A stretch of DNA of 64,000 nucleotides from Platanthera guangdongensis (Eukaryota; Streptophyta; Magnoliopsida; Asparagales; Orchidaceae): assembly GCA_039583875.1 (NCBI GenBank), contig CM077151.1:25848208-25912207 (forward strand), read 5' to 3'. Every line of letters begins with the position of its first letter. The stretch's first letter is position 1. Below are positions 11,680 through 22,055 of the stretch, piece by piece. A program made the translations under genes and the position numbers. The notes beneath the pieces were generated by a model. It was given only the letters and a program-made list of their open reading frames with translations. It did no database searches and had not been told where the DNA came from.

Positions 11680-12850
11680 CCCCCGAGAGGATCTCCTCAT
11701 CCAGGCTCTCACTAGCTGGTTGGGTCGAATGTGCCTCGGGGAGAGCAAGTCCCACCCCCCGAGAGGATCTCCTCATCCTCTCAGGTTGGGTCTCTTGGGG
11801 AGAGCACCCACCCACCGAGAGGATACTCATCCAAGCTCCCACTAGGTTGGGTCGAATGTGCCTCGGTGGGGAGCAAGTCCTCACGAGAAGGAACCAACTC
11901 CCGAGAGGATCCCCATCCGGGCTCCCAGCTGGAGGGTCAAATGTGCCTCGGTGACGAGAAGATCCAACCACGAGAGGATCCTCATCCAGGCTCTCACTAG
12001 CTGGTTGGGTCGGCTCCCAAATGTGCCTCGGGGAGAGCAAGTCCCACCCCCCGCTGGTTGGGTCGAGTGCCTCGGGGAGGATCTCCTCATCCAGGCTCTC
12101 ACTAGCTCGTTGGGTAGAATGTGCCTCGGGGAGAGCAAGTCCAACCCCCCGAGAGGATCTCCTCATCCAGGCTCTCACTAGCTGGTTGGGTCGAATGTGC
12201 CTCGGGGAGAGCAAGTCCCACCCACCGAGAGGATCTACTCATCCAAGCTCCCACTAGCCGGATGGGTCGAATGTGCCTCGGTAGTAAGTTCTTGTCCTGA
12301 GAGGATCTCCTCATCCAGGCTCCCACTAGCTGGATGGGTCGAATGTGCCTCAGTATCGAGAAGGAACCAACCCCCGAGAGGATCTCCTCATCCAGGCTCC
12401 CACTAGCTGGATGGGTCAAATGTGCCTCGGTGGCGAGAAGGTTCCAACCCCGAGAGGATCTCCTCATCCAGGCTCCCACTAGCTGGATGGGTCGAATGTG
12501 CCTCGGTAGTAAGTTCTTGTCCCAAGAGAATCTTCTCATCCAGGCTCCCACTAGCTGGATGGGTCGAATGTGCCTCGGGGAGAGCAAGTCCCACCCCCCG
12601 AGAGGATCTCCTCATCCAGACTCTCACTAGCTGGTTGGGTCGAATGTGCCTCGGGGAGAGCAAGTCCCACCCCCCGAGAGGATCTCCTCATCCAGGCTCT
12701 CACTAGCTGGTTGAGTCGAATGTGCCTCGGGGAGAGCAAGTCCCACCCACCGAGAGGATCTTCTCATCCAGGCTCTCACTAGCTGGTTGGGTCGAATGTG
12801 CCTCGGCGGAGAGAAAGTTCCAACCCTCGAGGGGATCTCGCCACCCAGAC
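11680..12850. repeat. Tandem array, 76-bp unit, about 15 copies
   Basis: Each unit contains GAGAGGATCTCCTCATCCAG, CTCACTAGCTGGTTGGGTCG and AATGTGCCTCGG. Starts at 12600, 12676 and 12752 show a period of exactly 76 bp; some earlier units are 77 bp or have short deletions. The array occupies the place of pol in element B, between the protease and the 3' LTR. The apparent long ORFs across it on both strands come from the repeat and are not credible genes. Confidence 0.95.
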
Positions 12851-12987
12851 TCCCGTTAGCTGGCATGGCAGGTTGACCCCTCGGAGAGGCCAAGTATTTT
12901 CGGTACCAAGGATGCTACGCTCAGCGAATACGTTGGGTTGGATGTTTCTTTCCGAGCGTGGAACTCGCTTGAAAAGAGCGGGGATTG

Positions 12988-13858
12988 TGTACAACCCCGT
13001 ATTCGCGGATTGGGGTTCCCAGGAAGCCGCAAGGCTTGCTACACAGTTTTAAGCTTTTTAAGGATTTTGCACTTTTGGAGGCAAATTTGTGGTCAATCTT
13101 CATAATATACTAGTAGGGGGATGCAGTATTTGCCTCCCCCCGACCTGTTTTAAGGGGGGGGGGGAGTGTGGCGGAGGCCTGCACTCGCCCCGGCCCTTTT
13201 CAAGGGGGCGAGTGCGGCGAGAGGCCGACTCAAGGGTCCCGGCCGGCACGCCCAGCTCGCCCGGCCAGGCCGTCCAGCTCAAGCTCGCCAGCCCGCCTCA
13301 GCCCGCAGCTCGCCAGCCCGTAGCTCGGCCAGCCCGCCTCAGCCCGCAGCTCGCCAGGCCGCCTCAGCCCGCTCGCAGCTCGCCAGGCCGCCCAGCTCGC
13401 CCGCCAGCCCGCAGCTCGCCAGGCCGCCCAGCTCGGCCAGCCCGCCTCAGCCCGCAGCTCGCCAGCCCGCCCAGCCCGCCCAGCTCGCTCGGCTTAGCGT
13501 TCGCCCGACCAAGTTCCCGCCCAGCCCAGGGTATGATAGCAATTTCAAGAGCAATGGAGGTTGACTATTTGCAGGCCGTTCCCAAAAACTATAAATAAAC
13601 CCTTAGGGGTGCCTTGGAGGGCATCACTTTTTGATCCTCTTTCTTCATCCTCCAAGGCACCTAGCTCAGCATTGGCTAGGGAGGGAGAGATCACCAAGGT
13701 CTTTCGGGTGTGAGGAGGGACCTCCACGCTAGAGCCGAGGGTCTGTTCCTAGTTTTCTGAGCCTTTGGTCCGTGATATTCGTCTGAGTGCAGTAAGTGTG
13801 AGGTCACCTCTTTTTAGGGACCCCGAACTCCACAGAGATCGATTTCTCGGTTCCAACA
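12988..13858 (+). repeat. 3' LTR of element B
   Basis: It is 871 bp and closely similar to 8359-9312. It follows the purine-rich GAAAAGAGCGGGGATTG at 12971-12987. It contains the shorter GC repeat block at 13236-13495 and the same CTATAAATA promoter element near 13590. Confidence 0.85.
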
Positions 13859-15349
13859 ATAGTGATCTTCTTTATTGAGGAATTGCATTGAGGGGTCGAC
13901 ACGAGCTCTGGAAGTAATGTGCAGTGATTAAGAATAATCATCGTAGTACAATGAGGATCTCTCTGAGGGGGGATCCATGGGATCGGGTGTAGATGGACTT
14001 GGGATCTCCAAGTAGAGGAGATGAATGACAACGATGACTAGTCATGAAAGAATCTATAGACTATACTACTGCGTATCAAATTAAAATCCAAACCTTAAAA
14101 TGATACGAGTGCATACACACAAAATAAAGCTCGAACATTTACACATAAGATCCAAATGAAGCTACAACCAACCTTAAAATGATATGAGTGCATGCACACA
14201 GTCAATTAAAATGACAATTTAATGCAAGTGCAAATGTATGCCCAACTTAATTTGGTAATAAACAGTTAATTAATATAAGAACTTAACTAGTGCACAATTG
14301 TTCACAATAGATTTTAATTGAGAAAAAATAAATGTGAGCCCTCACACAATTGAGGCGCAATTATTTTAAACATTCGCCAAATACGTCCTGCAAATTGATG
14401 CAGTGGTAGCCGGATAAAAATTACACTAAATGGAAATGCAGTCTAAATGAAGTGCACATGTGAACATGAGACAACCGACTCAATTAAGATTTGCCAACGA
14501 GTAGTTAAAATTTATAAAACATCAAAACACTAATTGCACAATTGTTAACATGCTCTGAAGAATAGAGAACATTTATATTCAACCAACAAAGTGAAGCGCA
14601 ATACCGTCAAAGTGCGCCGAATGAGCCCCGCAAGTTACACCACAAATAATGATAGCAAATGCGTACGACAAATAAATACCCAGAGCAAGAGTCTAAACCA
14701 AGTAATCAACGAAAGATGAAACAACCGTACTTATATTTGCTTATGCACGTAGCGGCTCGGCTTTAGGACGGAGGTCCGATGACGGGGTTGCATCCGGGCT
14801 CGGAGGTGGTTCCACGAAAGGCTGCAAAATGGGGAGGGGGACTGGATCTAGAACGTCAGGGCCGGGGATGCTGCCCGGATGGAAAAATAGGGGCAGGGAG
14901 GCCTTACGGGTAGGGGAAAGGTGGCTGCTCGGTCGAGGAAAGGGGACCAAGGGTAGGGTTGGCGGCATCGGTGATGGAGGGGCGGATTTGGGTGGTGGAT
15001 CTGGAGCAGGGAGGTTGTCGGGCTGCTGTAGGAGGTTGTCGGGCTGCTGTAGGAGGCTGACGGGAGAAGGCTGAAAAGAGGGGCGACTTGTAGAGAGTCG
15101 TTGTGGTATGGGGAAGGGGTGGCGAGAAGTAGCCAGGCTGTTGTAGACCAGTCGGGGCTGGGCGAGCAGTGGACCGGCGACGGGATTGCTGGGGAAGGGC
15201 TGGGCGAGGTCGGTGGGGAGAGGAGAAGGCCGGAGCAGGGCGGGGAAGCGACAATCTCGGGCGGCGGAAGGAGAACCCTCAGAGCCCACCGAGAGGAGGA
15301 CCGGCAGGATGCACGATGCAAACCTTCGATCCCTCAACCCGCTGCTAAC

Positions 15350-15353
<4 letters not shown>

Positions 15354-15409
<56 letters not shown>
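15354..15409. repeat. (TA)n microsatellite
   Basis: About 28 uninterrupted TA units. Confidence 0.98.
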
Positions 15410-15411
<2 letters not shown>

Positions 15412-15780
15412 TTAACTACATTAAAGAAGTAGTTTTGAATTTTAGAATCAGATCACGATCGATCACGACCGTTGAATATAAACCTAACATTTGATCACAG
15501 CCGTTCATCACAGCAACGAATCAGGACCGTTCATATTTTTTCATAGGCCTCCTAAACCTATATAGTGTCTCTAAAATTTAGGGCACCCTACAATTCATCA
15601 GCTCAGTCCAAAATACAGGCCCGCCGGCCCGCCCACCAAGCGCCCACATTAATACACAACCCGCCCGACAGCCTGGATAACCAGCCAAACCCGCCCTTTT
15701 GTATCACATCTTCACACTTAGAGAGACAAAAAGCCTTGTGTACTCATAAAACAAAACCAAAATTGGCGCTGTGGGACTAA

Positions 15781-16165
15781 ATATAATATACGGGCTGTAC
15801 GGACAAGCCATTTTGAGGGTCAAGATGGTCCCAAATTGAAAAGTGATCAACATGAAAGTTGTAGATCTCGACGAGACGAACAACTTTCATGTTGACCACT
15901 TTTTGATTTGAAGCCGTCTTGGATCTCGATTTGGGCCCCGAAATCGGGGGCGGCGGAACGGTTTACTGTAGCAGTTCCGCCGCCCCCGATTTCGGGGCCC
16001 AAATCGAGGTCCAAATCGGCTCCAAATCAAAAAGTGATCAACATGAAAGTTGTTCGTCTCGCTGAGATCTACAACTTTAATGTTGATCACTTTTCGTTTT
16101 GAGACCATCTTGACCCTCAAAATCAATTGCCCGTACGCCCGCACCTAATGTTTGCCCGCACCTAA
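15781..16165. repeat. Fold-back unit 1 (385 bp)
   Basis: The two halves are complementary: GGCTGTACGGACAAGCCATT near the left edge pairs with TCAATTGCCCGTACGCCC near the right, and the centre GGGGGCGGCGGAA pairs with TTCCGCCGCCCCC around a short loop TGGTTTACTGTAGCAG (CGGTTTACTGTAGCAG here). Within the arms a second inverted repeat, GATCAACATGAAAGTTGT against ACAACTTTCATGTTGA, adds a smaller hairpin. It is non-coding. Confidence 0.85.
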
Positions 16166-16530
16166 ATATAATATATGGGCTGTACGGGCAAGCCATTTTG
16201 AGGGTCACGATGGTCCCAAATTGAAAAGTGAGCAGCATGAAAGTTGTAGATCTCGACGAGACGAACAACTTTCATGTTGACCACTTTTTGATTTGAAGCC
16301 GTCTTGGACCTCGATTTGGGCTCCTAAATCGGGGGCGGCGGAATGGTTTACTGTAGCAGTTCCGCCGCCCCCGATTTCGGGGCCCAAATCGAGATCCAAA
16401 TCGGCTCCAAATCAAAAAGTGATCAACATGAAAGTTGTTAGTCCTTTCATGTTGATCACTTTTCGTTTTGAGACCATCTTGACCCTCAAAATGACTTGCC
16501 CGTACGCCCGCGCCTAATGTTTGCCCGCAC
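16166..16530. repeat. Fold-back unit 2, tandem copy of unit 1
   Basis: It starts with the same ATATAATATA word 385 bp after unit 1 and repeats it with scattered changes and a small deletion around 16440, where the second inner hairpin loses its loop. It ends TTGCCCGCAC, as unit 1 does. Confidence 0.85.
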
Positions 16531-16751
16531 ATATATATATATATTTATATAAATATATATATATAAATACATATATATACATATCTATATATATATCTAC
16601 ATATATACATATCTACATATATACATATCTACATATATACATATCTACATATATACATATCTACATATATACATATCTACATATATACATATCTACATAT
16701 ATGTATACATATCTACATATATGTATATATTATATATATGTATATATATAT
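16531..16751. repeat. AT-rich microsatellite with a 16-bp higher period
   Basis: The unit ATCTACATATATACAT repeats head to tail from about 16590 to 16700 and is flanked by plainer TA/TATATG tracts. Confidence 0.95.
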
Positions 16752-16939
16752 TTGTATGCATCCTGATTTGGGAGAAACGACAGGAAGTAGTTGACATTTC
16801 AAAATGTCAAATGAATTTTGAAGACTAAGGCTTTGGAAAAAGAAACTAAGGTTTGGAAAAATTTAGAACGGGAGGTCGTAGGATCACTCTCAACTAATCA
16901 AGAAATGTAAGCCACTAACAAAGAGAAGATGAAAGTGGC

Positions 16940-16955
16940 GGGGGGGGGGGGGGGG
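16940..16955. repeat. G16 homopolymer next to a GC-rich hairpin region
   Basis: Sixteen consecutive G are followed by AGGGCGGGCGCAGCCCGCC and variants to 17012, which can form short hairpins (GCGGGC with GCCCGC). Confidence 0.9.
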
Positions 16956-18390
16956 AGGGCGGGCGCAGCCCGCCGCGGGGCGGGCGCAGCCTGTGCGGGC
17001 GAAGCCCGCCGTCGTGTGCAGTCGAGCCCCGTGTCGGATAGTATATATATACGCCATCACAAATCATCCTAAATACATAATAAAAATAAGATAATATACA
17101 AAACTGGCTCAGAACGATCCTCCGGGCGCATCCGTGGATATCGCCCAAAAGGGTCGCCGATCATCCTGCGGTAAGAATCGTATGGTCCCAAGAATGTATG
17201 TCCCAAATATCAATAATAGAAAAGAAATACACCAAACTACGACTTATACTTGTAGGAGGCGACAAAATGCAATAAAAGTATCATTGTAAGGGTGTAGACT
17301 TCACGTTGATGCTGAAAACTGATGGTGGCAGGCACTTGAATGAGTTTTTGGGTGGGAGTGGAAGTAAATTGGAAGGTTGGTAGGGGATGTGGACAGGGGA
17401 TAGAATTACTTTAATCAAATTCGAGGGTGCTGAAATTGAGATTTCAGAACCCAGAATTGATTTTCTGGGTTTACGATGCTTGGGGTAGGAGTATTGGGGT
17501 GCTGTGGATGGGAAATAGAGTTGCTGAACAGGAAGTAGGGCTGCTGGAACGAACTCCTGGGTGCTGGACATCCTCCGCCTGGAATAGGGAGGTCGGTTGC
17601 TGAACTGCTGGGTTCTGGAATGAAGCTCCTGAACCCAGAAACTGATTTCTGGCTTCTCCTGAGCTTGGATCAGTCAGCGTGCTGGAGGGGGAGGGCTGTA
17701 CGGCATTGTATAAGGAAGGTGGCGGACTGTGTGGCCTTGGATGTAGGCGAGAAGGCTGTCCGGTACTTGGTAAGTGGTTGGGATGGGGGATGAAGGCTGG
17801 TGGTGGAGGGGAGAAAACAGAGGTGGAATATGCGGCTGGGAGTAGACGGGACTTAGGGCTGGAAGGGAAGGAGGAGCTTGTGGCTGGTCGAGACTGGAGG
17901 TCATCGAAACTGACATGGCTTGTGGACGGGAGAATGAACCTGCGGAAGGGGGAGGGCAAGGTCGCGCCTGGATTCGCACCAGGTGTTCTCGGTGGCGCAC
18001 CGAGAGAGGAGATCGGTGGTTCCTTTTGCGGAAGTAAACCTCGACACTAAATAAACCTAAAACGGAAAGAGAACACCTAAATTGGACGGCTCATAATGTC
18101 CGAATCGATCGAGTGTCAAATATAACTCAAAATAAATAAAGTAATACGCAAAAATGACTCGGAACGACCATCCGGACGCATCCGCGGACTCAGATCGTCC
18201 GAATGGGAAGCGGATCACCGCGATCTCCATCACTATGAATAGAAGCATACTCCCTGGTTTGCTTTACTGTTATTTCTATTTGCTAATGAAATTATCAGAT
18301 TCTAAAATGCATGATCTGAACTTTTATTCAACCTTTTACTTAACCTGTACTCATCTTTGCTTCCATGGGTGCCACCCTTCCACAATGCAG

Positions 18391-18863
18391 CTGTTACCAA
18401 GGCTTTGTGCGACCTCAGAGGTAGGGGGAAGTTGAAAAGCTTGTGGGAAGCTGGAAAAATCATTTATGCTTTGTCAACCTGGGGAATTTTTATCGCAGGG
18501 TGAGCTAGCCTTCCATGTTCTTTTGCTTAATATACTAGCTGCATCTTCCCACATTTCCAAAACATCTTATAAATAGCTGTAAAATTAACAAAAAAACATG
18601 AATTTTGGCTCTAGGGTGACATTAATTTGTGTATAGTAACATTTATGTTTCATTTTACTGCATGTTTTGACTCTCTAATTGTTGGAGAGGACAAAACCAA
18701 GATGATAAACTGATGGAAATGAAGGTTTTGAGTAATTTTTGCTCCATTCGGAATGTGAAAAGACCCCACGTTGATGTATTTAGACTACGGGAATACCACA
18801 CCAAACAGGCCTCAAGTCACCCATCTTCCTTCGCATGAAGAAGAAGAGGGTAGACAAAGCTAA
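18391..18863 (+). pseudogene. Possible last two exons of an unrecognised gene
   Basis: After an acceptor-like ACAATGCAG, 109 nt stay open and end at a donor GG/GTGAGC; they encode VTKALCDLRGRGKLKSLWEA and then GKIIYALSTWGIFIAG. An acceptor CCAAACAG at 18801-18808 joins in phase to a short acidic tail (THLPSHEEEEGRQS) ending at TAA 18863. The splice signals and phase agree, but I do not know the family and saw no upstream exons. It may be a gene whose 5' part lies beyond Gypsy-C, or chance. Confidence 0.2.
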
Positions 18864-19718
18864 CAAGCCTAAAAATGGTTTGAAATTAAGAACAGATTTA
18901 AAATTAAGAATAGATTTAAATTGGAAGATTGACTCGTCCTTTATAACTCCTTGTAGATTATGTCGACACCGGGTCATGGTGAAAGCTGCTGCCAAAGGTG
19001 CCTATTCTGCCTCCAAATTTGTCGTGAAAGCTCTCTAGCCTGTAACGATCCTCGTGCTTCTACAAGAATGACTGGGTGTTGTGCCGTTTGCTCGATTCCC
19101 GTGTTTCTGCTGTACATAGATTTTTAAAATCGAAATGTTGGGAGTTTGAACCTGTATTGTTTTCACTTTGTTTTCAATGTTGTTTCTGCCATCCAACACT
19201 GTAAAAATTATCACGTCCATATCTCCAACCTAAATGACCAGATTTGTAATTGTTAAAACATCGTTTTACGATCATTTTGTGGTTTTGATAATCAATTTAC
19301 AATCATTTTTTTGACGTATAACAAATTTTTTTATTGCAAGCGATCGATCAAAAATGATTGTTTATAGCTAATTGAGGGTCGTGTAAACAATCTCTTGGTC
19401 CTAAATTGAAGTTGGAGATTTGGATACAATAATTTTTCAAAACGTTTGGTATTGTTTGAAACATTGAAGGTGTTGAAAAGAATCTGTGATTCAATTATGC
19501 ATTGGATTGGGTTTTCTGTTGCCTAGCAATTCCCATTAAGTATTCACTGAATATTATTTTGTTTGTGTGTTTTGGATGAACTTAGTGGATATTTAGGGAA
19601 AGAAAATGAAGAATGACAAGTAAATTTCCAATCTGTGCTCACAGAATTCTAGCATTTGGGGGCAGCTTTCCGCCAGCTTTGCCATGCAGAAAGCTACAAG
19701 AACACAATGTCGCTTTTA

Positions 19719-19936
19719 GGCCCCGTTTGGGAGGGTTTTTTTTCTCTCCATTTTCTAGAAAACGTCATTGTCCATAATATTGTGTTTGTTTTAAGGACAA
19801 GTGACTCTAAAAAGGTAAAATAACTTCTTTTGGATGAGCTGTGTTTTTCACTGATAAAAAAAACAAACACAATATTATGAACGGTGATGTTTTCAAGAGT
19901 TCGAAAAAGGAGGAAAAAGTCCTCCCAAATGGGTTA
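19719..19936. mobile_element. MITE copy 1, PIF/Harbinger (Tourist)-like
   Basis: It is 218 bp, flanked by TTA on both sides (19716-19718 and 19937-19939). The ends GGCCCCGTTTGGGAGG and CCTCCCAAATGGG are inverted. Internally, CATAATATTGTGTTTGTTTT pairs with AAAACAAACACAATATTATG, so the whole copy can fold. It has no coding capacity. Confidence 0.75.
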
Positions 19937-20126
19937 TTAGAAAACTGTTTGTCAAGTCTTTGATTAGTTTTTCAGAAAGTTTTAAAAAAATAATCTTACT
20001 TTCATTTTCCTGGCTTTGATTTCATTGCTAAATGGATCCATAGATCTCAATGCACTTGTACCTACGGTTTTGTTTCTCTCTAAATTTTAATCATTTATTA
20101 TGTGCCAAAAATATTCAGGACAAAAT

Positions 20127-20348
20127 GTCACATGTTTGAGGTTTTTTTCCTCTCCTTTTCATTTTTTGGAAAACAGTCTGTTCATAATATTGTGTTTGTT
20201 TTAGGGACGAGTGACTTTCTAAATATGTAAAATAATTTCTTTTGGATGAGTTGTGTTTTTCACTGATAGAGAAAACAAACACAATATTATGAACGATATC
20301 GTTTTCCAGAAAACAGAGAAGAAACAAAAAAACCTTCCAAACGGGACC
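20127..20348. mobile_element. MITE copy 2, same family
   Basis: The interior matches copy 1 (CATAATATTGTGTTTGTTTT, then TTTTGGATGAG, then TGTTTTTCACTGATA). The right end CCTTCCAAACGGGACC is followed by TTA. The left end is degraded (GTCACATGTTTGAGG). A 20-bp word, TTAATCATTTATTATGTGCC, lies just left at about 20087 and returns with one change directly after the right end. Confidence 0.7.
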
Positions 20349-21049
20349 TTAATCATTTATTATGTACCATTGGATTACAAGATATTGTTTCCCTCACTTC
20401 GTATTCATTTGTGAAGGGTTGTCCTCTCGAGTGGAATATGATCCTTGCCCATTTTTACTCCCAACACCCCTTTGTCAACGAGTTTCTATACTTGTTGCAC
20501 GAGATTTTTGCTCAGGGCTAATCTATGATCTATGGTGTGTATTCCTCGCACTTTGCAACCTTGTAATGATTCAACAAGTAGTTCGCCTGCAAGGGGCAGT
20601 CTCACATAAGGACTAACCAACATTCTATAGACCCAGGCATTAGCTTGTTTTATAGAGATTGTGCTGAGAACATGTGACTGAATCTCAACAACATCCTTAT
20701 ATAACATGCTTCTACAACCACTCCATACAATCAGACAGACCATTATCATGACCTTTAGTGGATCCCCTCTAGTGTCAACAACATATTTTGCAACATATGA
20801 TAGACTACTTCCTTAGCTGGGCTGACTATATATGCAATCTCTGAAGAGACCATGGTATTTAAACCTCCCAAGGAGAATAAATACTCAACATAAGGGGGTT
20901 ATGAGAATAAATACTTATAGCTTCTCTTCTTGCAGTCTGAAAGTGAACTTTTACTCATACACTCTAGTAGTGATGAATCAGGGGTCCAACAATTATCATT
21001 CTAACAACCATATTAAATAGTGATGTGATTAATAACTATTGTCGTTGAC

Positions 21050-21837
21050 TGTTAAGATAATTTTTCTCCTAAGTATGAAAGAGGATTAACCATCTTTGAC
21101 CTGAAATTTAACATGTGCTCTTAAAGGAAGCTTCTAGGAAATTGTCCAAAGGAAGCTTCATGTCAAATGACATGTGTTTTTGACCGAGGGAAGCTTCATG
21201 GAAGGTTCATCCACATGTCATCTACCACACCTACCTCCTTGATTTTGGACCTATAAATAGGAATGAAGGAGGAGAGGTAAGGCATCCACTTCTCTCCAAA
21301 CACAAGCATTGAAAGATCTAGAGAGCTTTTGCGGCAATCGTCTTAGTTTGGGAGAGCTTTCGGACGTCGTTGTACGACGTTGACAAATAGTACTTCGCCT
21401 ACACGGATTGGATCTGGAGCAGATATTGGTAAGGATTCGAAGAGGCATCTTGGAGAGGATTTGTGTAATCCGTCTCATCCGCCGCTGTCGGTAACTTGCA
21501 GTTTTTCTGTTGCTATTTTATGTATTGTGTAGTGTGAAGCTGGTGGAGATCCTTTGTGGATCGGTGGAGGGAAAGCCTGTAATCCGTGCGTGTGTTTATC
21601 ACACACTTTTAGTGGAGGCTTTCCGGGTTGGACTCCGATCGTCCCGTGGTTTTTCACCCGATTTGGGTTTTCCACGTTAAAAATTTCATGTGTGTTCTTC
21701 TGTGCTTTTTGTTGCTTTTTATTTCTGTATTGTAGTGTTGTTTCCGCTTGCATACTGCTGAACGCGGTCGCACAGGTTGCTCGCTCAAAAATTTAAACAG
21801 GTGCTCTGGTCGGGATTGTTCGCTCACTTTCCCAACA
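21050..21837 (+). repeat. 5' LTR of Copia-D
   Basis: It begins TGTTAAGATAATTTTTC and ends TTTCCCAACA. It holds a promoter-like CCTATAAATAGG at about 21250. The primer-site remnant directly follows. The 5' border has no second LTR to confirm it. Confidence 0.65.
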
Positions 21838-22055
21838 AGTGATATCAGAGCCAGGTTGAGTGTCAGAGCCGTTCAGTGACAGAGCAGATACCGGGCTGAC
21901 CTTTGGGATTTCAGGACGAGTCGATCGGGATCTCGGGTGTGTAATTGGGAGTGATAGTTTACGACCATTGGCCCGCTGGCTATCCTCTCCAGCTGCATAC
22001 TTTGAGATAGTCGACTCAAAGATCAGTGGTCGGTTCGGCCAGTTGGCAGAGCATA

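Larger units (their letters stand above)
8359..13858 (+). mobile_element. Element B: Gypsy-type LTR element with gag and protease but no pol
   Basis: Two long direct repeats (8359-9312 and 12988-13858) start TGTACAACCCCG and end CGGTTCCAACA. They flank an internal region of 3.7 kb, and the flanking GTAGT (8354-8358) and ATAGT (13859-13863) look like a target duplication with one change. The + strand internal region encodes a Gypsy gag core, a CxxH-type finger and an aspartic protease, then passes into a 76-bp tandem array and a purine tract. No reverse transcriptase, RNase H or integrase is present. The element therefore looks non-autonomous and would need enzymes in trans. It sits inside the gag of Gypsy-C and is younger than it. 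Confidence 0.85.
14396..17190 (-). mobile_element. LTR-like insertion inside the Gypsy-C LTR, itself expanded
   Basis: It starts TGATGCAGTGG, and TGATGCAG is also the start of both Gypsy-D LTRs (40647 and 45758). It contains the same landmarks: GCAAGTTACA, a GC-rich block and, near 17100, CTCAGAACGATC followed by a CCTGCGG end. I read it as a solo LTR of a related Gypsy family. It has been enlarged by a TA tract, a 360-bp unmatched segment (15420-15780), a pair of fold-back units and another AT-rich simple repeat. No clean target duplication is visible. Confidence 0.5.
4685..18232 (-). mobile_element. Gypsy-C: old minus-strand Ty3/Gypsy element, interrupted by nested insertions
   Basis: Two homologous blocks (4685-5818 and 14035-18232) act as LTRs. 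Both contain a run beginning CAAATATCAATAAT, a long GGTGGGAGTGGAAGT block and the same end, GATCTCCATCA. The sequence between them reads on the minus strand from gag (8036-8358) to the C-terminal end of pol (5945-6286). No reverse transcriptase can be recognised, so much of pol has decayed or been lost. The flanks CTATA (4680-4684) and CTATG (18233-18237) may be a mutated target duplication. Element B splits gag, and another LTR expands the right LTR. Confidence 0.75.
14035..18232 (-). repeat. Right (5') LTR of Gypsy-C with nested insertions
   Basis: Its outer parts (about 14090-14395 and 17195-18232) match 4780-5010 and 5050-5818 in order. The middle (14396 to about 17190) has no match in the left LTR and is an insertion. 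The outer end GATCTCCATCA at 18222-18232 equals the end of the left LTR. The region 13864-14034 is what remains of the leader and gag start of Gypsy-C. Confidence 0.65.
18233..21049. other. Non-repetitive stretch with two MITEs and a possible exon pair
   Basis: Most of this region has no recognisable coding sequence. The notable items are a possible spliced exon pair (18391-18499 and 18809-18863) and two Harbinger-like MITEs. A small ORF at 18835-19038 ends ASKFVVKAL, but I do not recognise it. The 20360-20830 stretch has open frames on both strands without known motifs. Confidence 0.5.

Noticed and set aside
11615..12893. Many overlapping open frames of 60-199 codons on both strands
   Set aside because: They all follow the 76-bp tandem repeat and repeat the same residues; the open frames are a by-product of the unit sequence.
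14741..15355. A 204-codon Pro/Ser-rich minus-strand frame
   Set aside because: Three overlapping frames are open here, a sign of GC-rich composition, and it lies inside an LTR-like block with no domain.
15569..16518. A possible non-autonomous Helitron from TCTCTAAAATTTAGG to CGCCTAAT
   Set aside because: The CTRRT-like end occurs twice by tandem repetition, the hairpin is not at the expected distance and the A/T insertion context is not met at the left end.
16531..16751. A tandem array resembling a CRISPR or centromeric satellite
   Set aside because: The period of 16 bp is uniform AT-rich microsatellite sequence with no spacers.
19035..19220. Small minus-strand frame
   Set aside because: No conserved motif, and no splice or promoter signals around it.
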